From NCBI GenBank assembly GCA_938021675.1, contig CALIFY010000001.1:1-64000 (forward strand): 64,000 nt of DNA, given 5' to 3'. Shown in pieces: positions 25,380-34,077 of this stretch. The notes under the pieces are model-generated. The model was not told the DNA's origin. It worked only from the letters and a program-made list of their open reading frames with translations, and did not search any database. The translations under genes were made by a program, and so were the position numbers. Source of the DNA: an uncultured Acidimicrobiales bacterium. Lineage in GTDB: Bacteria; Actinomycetota; Acidimicrobiia; Acidimicrobiales; SZUA-35. The first letter of the stretch is position 1. The number at the start of each line of letters is the position of its first letter.

Positions 25380-26495
25380 ATGGGTTTGCAGTCTTCGATG
25401 GTAGGACCCCGTGTCGCCGCAATCACGCTGGCTATCGGCGTGACACTAGGCTTGGCTGGCTGCTCGTCAGATGGTGAGGTCGGCGCCGCCGACGACGATA
25501 ACCCCGCCGCCGCGGCCGAGAACCAGGGCTCAGATAGTGCGCCGACCGACGAATCAGACGGCGATCCGGAACGCCAATCTGTCTCAACGCTGCCTGTCCC
25601 CGACGCTGATCCGGTGGCGACTACCGACAGAGCTGTCGAGCCGGGTGATTCCGATCGGTCCGACGATGAACCGGCCGAAACCTCACCACCGAACACCGGT
25701 AGTCCTAGCGGGAACACTAGTGACGGTACACAAACGCCAAACACCGGCGCTGCAACACCGGCGGCGAGCGACGAGACCAGCCCGACGCAGCCTCCGACAA
25801 CCGGCGGGTCAACGACCGCAACGACGTCACCAACCGGTGAAGGCGATCGTTTCGCCACACTGCCGCCGGGATCAACGCTTCCCGATGGAGCCGACTGTGC
25901 AGCTAGAGTCCGCCCGGCTCCCGAGGTCCGTTCGGGAAACGCCACGGCTAACGCCACCCGCGGCGAGGGCAGCCACGACGTATACCCCCGGGTCGATGGC
26001 GATTTCACCGGTACCACCGACGAAATTCTTCAGTGGGTCGCTTGCAAGTGGGGTATCGACGAAGACATCGTGAGAGCACAAGCAGCCATCGAGTCCTGGT
26101 GGCACATGTCCACCGGTGGCGATAAAACCAGCGACCAGGCGCTGTGTCATCCTCGGCTGCGGACCCCTGCCGACGATTGTCCCGAGTCGATCGGCCTCCT
26201 CCAGGTTCGCTACCAGTACCACGGCGAAGCGTTCGAGAACGAAAACGCCATCCGATCGTCCGCATACAACGTCGACTACGCCTACGCGGTCTGGCGGGAG
26301 TGTTACGAAGGTCGGGTCGGTTGGCTCAATACGGTCGATCGTGGCCGCGAGTATGAGGCCGGCGACGTCCAAGGGTGCCTCGGGGCCTGGTTTGCCGGCC
26401 GGTGGTACACCGGCGGCGCCTCCGACTACATCGAACGGCTCACCGACTACCTCGACCGCCGGGTGTGGGAGCAAAGCGATTTCCTAAACGGATAA
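25380..26495 (+). CDS. Lipoprotein with lysozyme-like (SLT-type) domain
   Basis: A 371-residue protein starting with a lipoprotein signal (VAAITLAIGVTLGLAGC, Cys27). A Ser/Thr/Pro/Asp-rich linker of about 165 residues follows. The C-terminal 180 residues form a transglycosylase-like fold: WVACKWGIDEDIVRAQAAIESWWH with the likely catalytic glutamate (about 221-244, in pieces), SIGLLQVRYQYHG, YNVDYAYAVWRECYEG and GCLGAWFAGRWYTGG. It should cut or bind glycan strands of peptidoglycan. GGAAGG upstream supports the ATG at 25380, while the frame is open from 25218 without signal-like sequence. Four conserved cysteines in the domain may form disulfides. It is the second muralytic candidate within 5 kb. 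Confidence 0.78.
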   Translation: MGLQSSMVGPRVAAITLAIGVTLGLAGCSSDGEVGAADDDNPAAAAENQGSDSAPTDESDGDPERQSVSTLPVPDADPVATTDRAVEPGDSDRSDDEPAETSPPNTGSPSGNTSDGTQTPNTGAATPAASDETSPTQPPTTGGSTTATTSPTGEGDRFATLPPGSTLPDGADCAARVRPAPEVRSGNATANATRGEGSHDVYPRVDGDFTGTTDEILQWVACKWGIDEDIVRAQAAIESWWHMSTGGDKTSDQALCHPRLRTPADDCPESIGLLQVRYQYHGEAFENENAIRSSAYNVDYAYAVWRECYEGRVGWLNTVDRGREYEAGDVQGCLGAWFAGRWYTGGASDYIERLTDYLDRRVWEQSDFLNG

Positions 26496-26583
26496 CGCAC
26501 GGCTTGTCCTGTTCCACACATCCGGGGCCGAAGCGAGTGTTACGCTCCGCCGACGACGATCGGCATCTGACCGTCACCGTAGA

Positions 26584-27546
26584 TTATGGAGTGGCTGGCC
26601 GGTCCCCGAACCCCTTGAACGTGTCACCGATGCTCGTAGCGACAGACGCCAAGTCGTTTTTGCCTTCGATCAGCTTCGAGGCTTTGGCCTGCAGATCGGC
26701 CACAGTCCACCGACCGTCGGTGGCGATAATGTCGGATTCGGCTAGTGACCAGCCGCCGTAGAGCCCAATTTCATTCCCGCCGACGTGGAAGACACCGCCG
26801 GTGAACGGACAGTCGGCGGTCGATAGATAGGCCACGAGAGGTGAGATGTTGGCCGGGTCCCATTTGTCGAAATCGGATGGGTCCTCGGGGGGAGCGACGA
26901 TGTCTTCAAGGCCAGGTGTTTGTAGCGTCATCCGGGTACGGGCGATCGGGGCCAAGCAGTTGACCCGCACGCCGTAGCGGCCAAGTTCTCCCGCTCCGAC
27001 CAGCGTCATGGCTGCGATTGCCGCCTTCGCCGCTGCGTAGTTGAACTGTCCGAGATTGCCGAGCATCGCCCCCGACGCGGTGTTGACGATCGCTCGTGGC
27101 GCTTCGTTGCCTGCCTTCGCCTGTTCACGCCAATAGGCGGCAGCCCAATGGGTAGGCACGAAGTGGCCCTTCATGTGAACGTCGATCACGCCGTCCCATT
27201 CGGCCTCGGTCATGTTGACCACGACCCGGTCGCGAAGGATGCCGGCATTGTTGACCAGGATGTGGAGGTCGCCAAACGATTCAACCGCCTGGTTGACCAT
27301 CCCTTGCACGCCCTCCCAGTCTGTGACGTTTGCGCCGTTAGCGACAGCCTCACCACCCATCGCTTCAATTTCGCTCACGACGGATTGGGCTGGAGTCACA
27401 TCGGCATCGCCAGACCCATCGGTAGCACCACCGAGGTCGTTGACAACGATCTTTGCCCCCTCGGATGCCATCATGAGTGCGTGTTCCCTGCCGATGCCTC
27501 GACCGGCACCGGTGATTATCGCAACTCGTCCATCCAGCGAACCCAT
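26584..27546 (-). CDS. Short-chain dehydrogenase of the multifunctional beta-oxidation type
   Basis: A 320-residue SDR enzyme. The cofactor loop TGAGRGIGREHALMMASEGAKIVVNDLGG (about 12-40, in pieces) with the VNDLGG acid end indicates NAD preference. NNAGILRD (about 98-105) and the catalytic Ser-Tyr-Lys set (NTASGAMLGNLGQFNYAAAKA, about 157-177) are present. The long insertion after the first strand (ATDGSGDADVTPAQSVV) is characteristic of 17-beta-HSD type 4/peroxisomal hydroxyacyl-CoA dehydrogenase-like enzymes. It probably oxidises a 3-hydroxyacyl-CoA or steroid. GGGAG precedes the ATG at 27546. The AhpD-like gene lies upstream on the same strand. Confidence 0.9.
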   Translation of the reverse strand: MGSLDGRVAIITGAGRGIGREHALMMASEGAKIVVNDLGGATDGSGDADVTPAQSVVSEIEAMGGEAVANGANVTDWEGVQGMVNQAVESFGDLHILVNNAGILRDRVVVNMTEAEWDGVIDVHMKGHFVPTHWAAAYWREQAKAGNEAPRAIVNTASGAMLGNLGQFNYAAAKAAIAAMTLVGAGELGRYGVRVNCLAPIARTRMTLQTPGLEDIVAPPEDPSDFDKWDPANISPLVAYLSTADCPFTGGVFHVGGNEIGLYGGWSLAESDIIATDGRWTVADLQAKASKLIEGKNDLASVATSIGDTFKGFGDRPATP

Positions 27547-27666
27547 ATTCTGTCTCCCGTTGTTCGTCCCCGTGGCTCCGTTGTTTGGCCACGCCGGCTC
27601 GCACAAGATAGCCAGTTACGACCCGTGGCCCCAAGACGATCATTTCAGCAGACCGAAATTGGCCCG

Positions 27667-29046
27667 TCAGTTGCCTGAATGACCGTTGTCAACGTCGTAG
27701 AACACGTAGAGCCGGTGCAGTAACTGCTGGACCGAAATCCATACGACGGCTTCGACTATCTGATCGGGATCCAACGCATCCATTGTGCTCGCCACCGTGA
27801 TCTGGTTCACCTCGGAGGGGCTGGGAGCCGCCGCCTTTGCCAATATCACAGCGGCTGCCTCGGCCGATGACAACCCGGGGGGAATGCTGGCTGACGTCGC
27901 ATCGGCGGTGGCAAACCGTCCGACCGAAGCGAGGACCCGTTGATCGAGCTGAGGGGCGACCCGCTCAGCGATCTGGATCGCCTCGGCCGTCAGAACGTCG
28001 TTTCCGACAACCCGTGCGTAGACGAGAGCGATGAGACACTTAGCCGACAGACCGATCGATGTGTTCTGTTCATCCAGGTTGTCTCGAAGGACGGTGGCGA
28101 TGGCTCGTACCGCCCGGTTCTGGTTCAAGCTGGCAAGCGTTCCGTAGGCGTACCCGAGGTGGTCTTCGAGCATCATGAGAGCGGGGCCGATCCTGCCGGA
28201 AACGCCCTTGGTCCAAGCCCGTTCCTTTCGCATGGCACCGGGAGCCCGGCGGAGCACACGAAGGTACGTCGACGCTGAGTCGGTCGGAACGTTTGCGTAA
28301 CCGGTTGCCCCGATCGGTCCCCCGGCGTCTCCATCACCAGGAGTGTGTCCGTCGCCATTCCGGTTCGAGATGGACTTGCGGACCAACGGTCGCCCTTCGG
28401 CTTGCCCGTCTGCACCATTGTCGACGTCCTCCACCGACCAGACGTGCTGACCAGGCGTCCAGCCGGTCTCGGAGATCAGATCTGATACATCATCGATGGA
28501 CTCCGCTTCCAGTTCGATACCCATCGTGTCCATGAACTTGTTGAGGAAGCCCATGAGGCAAACGCTGAGGACCACCCACTCGATTTCGGTCTCGTTGAGA
28601 TGTTTGCGAACGTCGGTGATATGGCCTTTGACGAGACTGGCAGGAACGCGACCCAGCCCGTCGGCCACCGCCGCGACCGCGGCCTCGCGGTCGGAGAAAT
28701 TCCCGAGGATCGCCTCTGGGGTTGTTCCTCGCCGCAATGCGTATGAGCATGTGTGAGCCGAGCAATACATGCATTCGGCGGCCCGGCTCGACAGGTACAT
28801 CGCTAGGCCGACCAAATCCTTCGGTGCGCCCTGACCGATGAGCGAACCAGGAAGGTTGAGCAGGTTGGGGACGAGCAAGTTATACGTTCGGAAACCTGTT
28901 GGCCAAATGTCGAGCACCGGATCACAGTTCGGGATGACGCCGATCAGTTCTTTGACCAACTTCAGTATCGGTCGATGCTCTCGCTCGACGTCTTCGTAGT
29001 TGGAGAATGCCCCTTCGAGATGCTCGGCCAGGGTCGTTGCTGTCAT
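27667..29046 (-). CDS. Carboxymuconolactone decarboxylase/AhpD-like two-domain protein
   Basis: A 459-residue cytoplasmic protein, about twice the length of a single AhpD-like unit. The first half holds the redox signature AAECMYCSAHTCSYALRRG (about 112-130), with the CxxC plus nearby His of AhpD and alkylhydroperoxidase-like proteins. The second half (about 270-440) repeats the helical pattern (LEDHLGYAYGTLASLNQNRAVRAIATVLRD, CLIALVYARVVGNDVLTAEAIQIAERV, in pieces) but has no CxxC. It may reduce peroxides or act as a thiol-dependent decarboxylase-like enzyme. It lies 120 bp upstream of the SDR gene on the same strand. Only the first domain keeps active-site cysteines. Confidence 0.75.
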   Translation of the reverse strand: MTATTLAEHLEGAFSNYEDVEREHRPILKLVKELIGVIPNCDPVLDIWPTGFRTYNLLVPNLLNLPGSLIGQGAPKDLVGLAMYLSSRAAECMYCSAHTCSYALRRGTTPEAILGNFSDREAAVAAVADGLGRVPASLVKGHITDVRKHLNETEIEWVVLSVCLMGFLNKFMDTMGIELEAESIDDVSDLISETGWTPGQHVWSVEDVDNGADGQAEGRPLVRKSISNRNGDGHTPGDGDAGGPIGATGYANVPTDSASTYLRVLRRAPGAMRKERAWTKGVSGRIGPALMMLEDHLGYAYGTLASLNQNRAVRAIATVLRDNLDEQNTSIGLSAKCLIALVYARVVGNDVLTAEAIQIAERVAPQLDQRVLASVGRFATADATSASIPPGLSSAEAAAVILAKAAAPSPSEVNQITVASTMDALDPDQIVEAVVWISVQQLLHRLYVFYDVDNGHSGN

Positions 29047-29279
29047 GGGATGATGTTCCTCATCTCACCTTTCGCCGATGACCCGGAGCCACCGGCCCTC
29101 GCGACGCCGCCACGTCCTGCGCAGAGAGCTTGCCACACCTCAGGAGTAACCATATCCGTCGCGCTGCATCAACAATGTTCGCGCCTGGCACCTTCTCGCT
29201 GCGGTTCGACGCCGGAGGTGCGCCCGACGAACGATGACGTGGGCCAGCCAGGGTTGAGATCGAACGAGACTCGGCCGGA

Positions 29280-29432
29280 TTAGTCGAGGATCGAGAGGTC
29301 CATCCCGAGCTGGAGATGTGGTGGCAACTCGCGTAGCTCCTCCACGGTCAGGTCGTGGAAGTCTTCTGTCCAGCCGAGTGCGGTCGAACGGTCATAGTCG
29401 ATGGTTTCCTCGCCACTTGTCGATCGAGTCAT
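29280..29432 (-). CDS. Small 50-residue acidic protein
   Basis: A 50-residue frame starts with ATG at 29432, with GGAAGG at the correct distance upstream. The protein is acidic (EETIDYD, HDLTVEELRELPPHLQLGMDLSILD) and would form a short amphipathic helical hairpin. No homologue is recognised. The region has no other gene on either strand between 29047 and 29654. The good ribosome binding site and helix-like C-terminal half favour a real gene. Confidence 0.45.
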   Translation of the reverse strand: MTRSTSGEETIDYDRSTALGWTEDFHDLTVEELRELPPHLQLGMDLSILD

Positions 29433-29654
29433 TGTTCGCCTTCCACATCGGGTAGAGACACGATGACCGGATTCACGTCGGTAGCGCCAGGCCCTCGCTG
29501 GCCGAATATTCGTTGAACTTGCGCTCAAGGCAATATTTCTGCTTCTTCGAGCCAGATGGATCGGATTTATTCCCCTAGAGAGCGGAACGCATGGCGTGAG
29601 AAGCACCGCCTATCGGTGCCGGCACCACCGGCTACGGTGAACGAGGTGGAGAAC

Positions 29655-30539
29655 ATGGGCGAAACAGTCCTACGCGTCGGTTGTGCCATGTGGGCCGACC
29701 GATCTTGGGTCGGCCCGTTTTTCCCGGCCGACACCCCGAACGGCCACGAGCTTGCTTCGTACGCGACCTGGTGCTCGGCAGTCGAGGGCAACACAACGTT
29801 CTACGGACTCCCTACGCCAAAAGCCGTTGCTCGATGGGCCGAGGATGCACCATCGGACTTCCGGTTCATGTTCAAACTGCCCCGGACCATCACCCACGAA
29901 CGACGGCTCCGCAATGCCGACGTCGAACTCGATGAGACCCTCGATCGCCTGGCCCCGCTGGGCCCTCGAGCCCGCCCACTGGCCATCCAACTGCCGGCGT
30001 CGTTCGAACCAGCCGACGTCGACGTACTCGACCGTTTCCTGCGAGCGCTTCCCACCGCGGACGGCCAGACCTGGGGAGTTGAGGTCCGACACCCTGCCTT
30101 TTGCCAAGGAGGCGATGATGAACGCCGGCTCAACGATCTGCTTGCTATCCATCGCGTCGAACGAATCATCATCGATACGCGAGCGGTGTTCGCCGGACCT
30201 CGACAGACCGCCGCCGAACGAGAAGCGTTCGAACGCAAACCACGGCTCCCGGTCAGACCGGTTGCGATCGGCCCGAATCCGATCGTCCGGTTCATCGGCC
30301 AAACGGAGGCTACGGCAAACCCGCACTGGTGGCAAAAATGGGTGCCGAGAGTCGTCTCTTGGTTAGTGGAAGGGCGGTCGCCGACCGTATTCATCCACAC
30401 GCCAGACAACGCAGTAGCGCTACCGCTGGCCCGACGCTTCCATGCCGAAGTGGTAGAAGCAGCATCTGCACTACACCGACTCCCCGTCGCTCCCCTACCG
30501 ACTCCGGTGACCGCCGCCGCCCAACTTCGCCTGGTCTGA
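29655..30539 (+). CDS. DUF72 family protein
   Basis: A 294-residue protein of the DUF72 TIM-barrel family. Landmarks are RVGCAMWADRSWVGPFFP (about 6-23), YATWCSAVEGNTTFYGLPTPKAVARW (about 33-58, in pieces; the VEGN/TTFY core is diagnostic), FRFMFKLPRTITHERRL (about 67-83), LAIQLPASF and WGVEVRHPAF (about 132-160), and RFIGQTEATANP. The biochemical role of DUF72 is unknown; the barrel resembles sugar isomerases and endonuclease IV. The ATG at 29655 is preceded by GGTGGAG and begins just before the conserved core. It stands alone on the plus strand. Confidence 0.9.
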   Translation: MGETVLRVGCAMWADRSWVGPFFPADTPNGHELASYATWCSAVEGNTTFYGLPTPKAVARWAEDAPSDFRFMFKLPRTITHERRLRNADVELDETLDRLAPLGPRARPLAIQLPASFEPADVDVLDRFLRALPTADGQTWGVEVRHPAFCQGGDDERRLNDLLAIHRVERIIIDTRAVFAGPRQTAAEREAFERKPRLPVRPVAIGPNPIVRFIGQTEATANPHWWQKWVPRVVSWLVEGRSPTVFIHTPDNAVALPLARRFHAEVVEAASALHRLPVAPLPTPVTAAAQLRLV

Positions 30540-30572
30540 CCGACGGCAGCGTCGTCAGAGAACGCCCACACC

Positions 30573-30578
30573 TAGGCT
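30573..30578 (+). promoter_or_regulatory. -10 box of a leaderless start (tesB-like)
   Basis: TAGGCT is followed by exactly six bases and the ATG at 30585. There is no ribosome binding site before that ATG. Confidence 0.45.
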
Positions 30579-30584
30579 GTCGCC

Positions 30585-31397
30585 ATGGATGCTCCAACCG
30601 ACTTTCTCTCCGTCATGAACCTAGAACAACACGGACAGGACACCTGGGTGGGGCTGAGCGCCGACTACTCGTGGGGTCGGATCTTCGGTGGTCAAGTCAT
30701 CGCTCAAGGACTCATGGCCGCGCTCCACACCACAGAAGACGGGTTCAACCCTCATTCGGTTCACGCCTACTTCATCCGAGCCGGCGAACCGAGCGAACCG
30801 GTGCGCTTCGAGGTCGACCGATTGCGCGACGGTCGAAGTTTTTGTACCCGGGCGGTCGTGGCCCGTCAATCCGGCGGGGCGATTCTCCACTTGTCGTGCT
30901 CGTTCCAACGGAGAGAAGACGAGGCCGAGGTACAGACCGCTCGAATGCCGCTCGCACCGGATCCCCAAGACTGCCAGCCTCGCGAAAAAGACTGGCCATG
31001 GATAATGGAACGCCGGTTGATGACCAGCTATCCCGGCGCCGGTCAATCGATGGGATGGGTTCGGATTAGAGGTCCAATCACCGACGACCCAAAACTGCAT
31101 GTGTGCGGTCTCGCCTTCACTTCAGACGCGGTGCAGTTCGATGCCGCCAGAAGCATCCATCCGCTGCAGGTTCCAACCGACGATTATCACGACTCGTTTA
31201 TGGCGGCCAGCCTCGACCATGCCATGTGGTTCCACCGCCCGACCAGAGCCGACGAATGGCACCTGTATCAATGGAACTGCCACGGCCTCACCGGCGGACG
31301 TGGTATGACCCTCGGAAACCTATTCGCCGCCGATGGCACCCACGTGGCCACCGTGGCTCAGGAAGTCCTGCTCCGGGAACGACGCCCGACGTCGTAG
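30585..31397 (+). CDS. tesB: Acyl-CoA thioesterase II
   Basis: A 270-residue double-hotdog thioesterase that hydrolyses acyl-CoA to free fatty acid and CoA. The first domain has GRIFGGQVIAQGLMAAL (about 26-43), PHSVHAYFIRAGEPSEPV (about 57-74) and DGRSFCTRAVVARQSGGAILHLSCSFQ (about 82-109, in pieces). The second has the catalytic aspartate in SLDHAMWFHRP (about 209-219), then QWNCHGLTGGRGMTLGNLF and VATVAQEVLLRER. These are the known TesB landmarks and the length is typical (about 285). It probably has its own leaderless promoter. It is convergent with the DUF1330 gene. Confidence 0.9.
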   Translation: MDAPTDFLSVMNLEQHGQDTWVGLSADYSWGRIFGGQVIAQGLMAALHTTEDGFNPHSVHAYFIRAGEPSEPVRFEVDRLRDGRSFCTRAVVARQSGGAILHLSCSFQRREDEAEVQTARMPLAPDPQDCQPREKDWPWIMERRLMTSYPGAGQSMGWVRIRGPITDDPKLHVCGLAFTSDAVQFDAARSIHPLQVPTDDYHDSFMAASLDHAMWFHRPTRADEWHLYQWNCHGLTGGRGMTLGNLFAADGTHVATVAQEVLLRERRPTS

Positions 31398-31431
31398 TCG
31401 ACATCGGCGCTGCCGGCCGAACCCATCGACC

Positions 31432-31737
31432 CTACGACGGCATGACGAACCCATCCACGAGAACTGCGAAATGGTTCGAGGTTGCCCCAAGCCGGGTCGG
31501 GAGCGCGGCCTGGTACTCAGCCGACTCGTAGATCTCCCTCGCCCGCTCCTTCGATTCGAACTCGATCACGACGGTCTGTGAACCTTTCTCGCCACCTTCG
31601 ACACTCACGCTGGCCGGATCGAGTGCGAGCAACTTGCCTCCCCCTTCGATTATCGCCGTCGGACCTGCACCCTTTTGGTAGCTCTGGTAGGCATCGGCGT
31701 CGTCAATTGTGTAGTTAACGATCAGATAAGCAGGCAT
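31432..31737 (-). CDS. DUF1330 protein
   Basis: A 101-residue dimeric ferredoxin-like fold protein of the DUF1330 family: MPAYLIVNYTIDDADAYQSYQKG (start, in pieces), ARE and SAEYQAALPTRLGATSNHFAVLVDGF at the C-terminus. The family is small, cytoplasmic and of unknown function; some members are related to antibiotic-biosynthesis monooxygenase-like folds. GGTGGAG five bases before the ATG at 31737 fixes the start. Confidence 0.85.
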   Translation of the reverse strand: MPAYLIVNYTIDDADAYQSYQKGAGPTAIIEGGGKLLALDPASVSVEGGEKGSQTVVIEFESKERAREIYESAEYQAALPTRLGATSNHFAVLVDGFVMPS

Positions 31738-31934
31738 CGAGTCTCCACCAAGTCGCTGGGCCGGTACCCGCAAATGGCGGGCTTCAAAGGTGTAGCAGGC
31801 GGGATACTCGCCGAGCAACCCGTCGACAGCGCCCCGAGGCACGCGGTGCCAAGCCAACGGCCATCGACCTGAGCCGGCTTCGATTTGTGCCACCACTGTG
31901 CACCGCCAGAGCATCCGCTTGCCACAATGGTCGG

Positions 31935-32633
31935 ATGGACGGCCGACCGTCGCTCACCCACTACCAGTTGCTCGAAGTGGCGCCGGATTGCACCCTCGAC
32001 GAGCTGCGTTCGGCCTATCGCCGACTCGCTCGCCGACACCACCCCGACGTGGCAGACCCGTCGACCATCGGATCGATGGCAGCACTAAATGAGGCGTGGA
32101 GGATCCTGTCGGACGAACAGCTTCGTCGTCGCTATGACAACTCAATGTCCGAAGCTCGCGTCCCGGCCGTCGTCGTGCGATCTTCGCCGAGGTCCCAACC
32201 ACCGGGCGCTCGCCGCCAAGCATGGTCTGCCGGTGTTCAAGCTCAGATGGCCCGTCTGGCTCGACAGGCTGGCCGTAGCGCAACACAGACGCTATTGATT
32301 CGGGCCCCCCGCGGGAATCGGTCGGCCTACGAAGCGGTTGTCGATGGATTGGTCGTCGACCTGAGCGAGGACGTCGAATCGAGAATCCGTTCTGCGCGAG
32401 CGGCCGGAGCGGCCCCGCTCGACCTCGGGGTCGCTGCCACGTTGGTCGGTATCCGAATCGTAGCCGACCGGATGCGACGGGCGGCCCCACTCGGGGTCTC
32501 AACCGAGGCTCTGATGGCGGCTGAGCTACTCGATCGAATGTGGGATGTACTAGCCCATGAACTCCCGAGTCAGCTGAGCGGCGCGCTCGGCGGCAACCCT
32601 CAAGTGGCGCGAGCCATTATCGCCAGCCAATAA
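31935..32633 (+). CDS. J-domain protein with unknown C-terminal domain
   Basis: A 232-residue protein. Residues 7-72 form a J domain: THYQLLEVAPDCTLDELRSAYRRLARRHHPDV with the invariant HPD, then ALNEAWRILSDEQLRRRYD. It should stimulate an Hsp70 (DnaK). The remainder lacks the Gly/Phe and zinc-finger parts of DnaJ. It has a short basic linker and a 120-residue C-terminal region (RAPRGNRSAYEAVVDGLVVDL, GVAATLVGIRIVADRMRRAA, AELLDRMWDVLAHELPSQL) that looks like an Ala/Leu-rich helical bundle I do not recognise. The ATG at 31935 has CACAAT six bases upstream and begins right at the J domain. Confidence 0.8.
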   Translation: MDGRPSLTHYQLLEVAPDCTLDELRSAYRRLARRHHPDVADPSTIGSMAALNEAWRILSDEQLRRRYDNSMSEARVPAVVVRSSPRSQPPGARRQAWSAGVQAQMARLARQAGRSATQTLLIRAPRGNRSAYEAVVDGLVVDLSEDVESRIRSARAAGAAPLDLGVAATLVGIRIVADRMRRAAPLGVSTEALMAAELLDRMWDVLAHELPSQLSGALGGNPQVARAIIASQ

Positions 32634-32682
32634 CCTCAGTCCGTTACCTCGGACGCCCCAAAATCGTCGAACGGCCCAATAA

Positions 32683-33873
32683 TCAAGGTGGCGTGAGTTG
32701 GATTTCGACGTATCGATTCCGGGAACCGAGAGAACCGGCTCCTTGTACCCGAATTTCAGAAGTAACCCCGAGTTCTCCAAGTAGCTCCCTGATCGAATTC
32801 GCCCGGTCGAGCGAAAGTTCTAGGTTGTCGAGTTCGGTGCCGGAACCATCCGTTCGGCCAACCGCAGTCAGTTCCCACTCTGGATGCAAGTCAAGGAGCG
32901 ATCGCAGCGCCGTCACGTCATCGTCTGTCACATCGATCATGGTGGAACTGTCGACGGCGAACTCGGCGGCGGCGAGCACGATACGGCCGGAAGGTGCGGG
33001 GGCATCAGAGACGATGGTTGTCGTGTCGACGACCGTGATACCAGCGTTCATATCGGTGAACAACCCAATCAGGGCATCGGCGGTGGCTTTGTCGGGCACC
33101 GGACCGACCAGAGCGACCGTCGCACCCTCTATTTGGAGATAGGCGCCTTCGGACCCTGGATCGAAGGCGACAGTCGCAGAGTCTGTGCTGTCGATGCCTT
33201 CCACCATCTGAGCTCGGATCGTCCACGCTTCGCTGAGATCGTGTAGCTCGGCGTAGTGCCCCTCGAGATCGGCGAGAATCGAATTGGTATCGATCGGGAG
33301 AACGTCTAGGCAAGAACTATCGCCAGAGGAGAGCGGTCCGAGATCGACAACGATCCCGCCGTCTTCGCCGACAGGGCCAACGTGGATATGGGATCGAAAT
33401 GGCCCAGCAATCTCTACCGCACCTACGGCGTAACAGACTTCGCCGGTCACCGTATTGAACTCAAAGGCAATGGTGCCGGCTGCCGATCGCTCCTGGTTCT
33501 CGACGTCGCGCATCGATACGGTCAACGACACGAGCTCATCGCTCGCCTCAGGAGACGTATCTCGCTCCGGAGCGGTTGTCGGTTCGGGGACCGTGGTCGG
33601 TTCAGCGTTGCCCGTTTCGTCGGTCGCTGCATCGATGCTGGCCGCCGGTGCGCCTGGTTCGATGTCATCAGAACCGGGCCGAGCGAGGAACCCAGCCAGC
33701 AACACGGCGACCACCGCGCCACCCAAAACGACCAACAAAAGCACTCGAACCCGATCGTCTCGGCCGAACCCTCCCGGCTGAGGAGCGATATCTACGGCCG
33801 ACGAAATCGTCGGCGGAGTCCGATGGGTCGGGGGTGGATACTCCCCCTGACGATCATTGCCAACACCGGCCAA
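32683..33873 (-). CDS. Membrane protein with CHRD-like and OmpA-like domains
   Basis: A 396-residue protein. A single membrane helix (VRVLLLVVLGGAVVAVLLAGFLA, about residues 41-63) is followed by a Thr/Glu/Pro linker. A CHRD-like beta domain spans about 110-235 (LTVSMRDVENQERSAAGTIAFEFN, CYAVGAVEIAGPFRSHIHVGPVGEDGGIVVDLG, in pieces). A C-terminal OmpA-type domain follows (LHPEWELTAVGRTDGSGTELDNLELSLDRANSIRELL, in pieces). The TTG at 33873 is chosen because GGGAGG lies five bases before it; an ATG at 33939 would add an implausible Cys/Arg-rich leader. It should sit outside the membrane and bind the wall. The CHRD family has no fixed function. Confidence 0.75.
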   Translation of the reverse strand: MAGVGNDRQGEYPPPTHRTPPTISSAVDIAPQPGGFGRDDRVRVLLLVVLGGAVVAVLLAGFLARPGSDDIEPGAPAASIDAATDETGNAEPTTVPEPTTAPERDTSPEASDELVSLTVSMRDVENQERSAAGTIAFEFNTVTGEVCYAVGAVEIAGPFRSHIHVGPVGEDGGIVVDLGPLSSGDSSCLDVLPIDTNSILADLEGHYAELHDLSEAWTIRAQMVEGIDSTDSATVAFDPGSEGAYLQIEGATVALVGPVPDKATADALIGLFTDMNAGITVVDTTTIVSDAPAPSGRIVLAAAEFAVDSSTMIDVTDDDVTALRSLLDLHPEWELTAVGRTDGSGTELDNLELSLDRANSIRELLGELGVTSEIRVQGAGSLGSRNRYVEIQLTPP

Positions 33874-34077
33874 CCTATCCTCCCACCTACGTCTAGTCGC
33901 CCCCCACGAAAAACTCAATCGCAAAGATAAACAGCACACCCGACATGCGACGACACCTACCTGAGTATCGCACCGAACGCACCGTTAGGTAAATCAACAA
34001 TCAGGATTGAGGTGATAGTACCACCGATGTCTGTACCGCCCCCAGCCGGTGGCGGGACAGCGTTGGGGTGACGCTGC

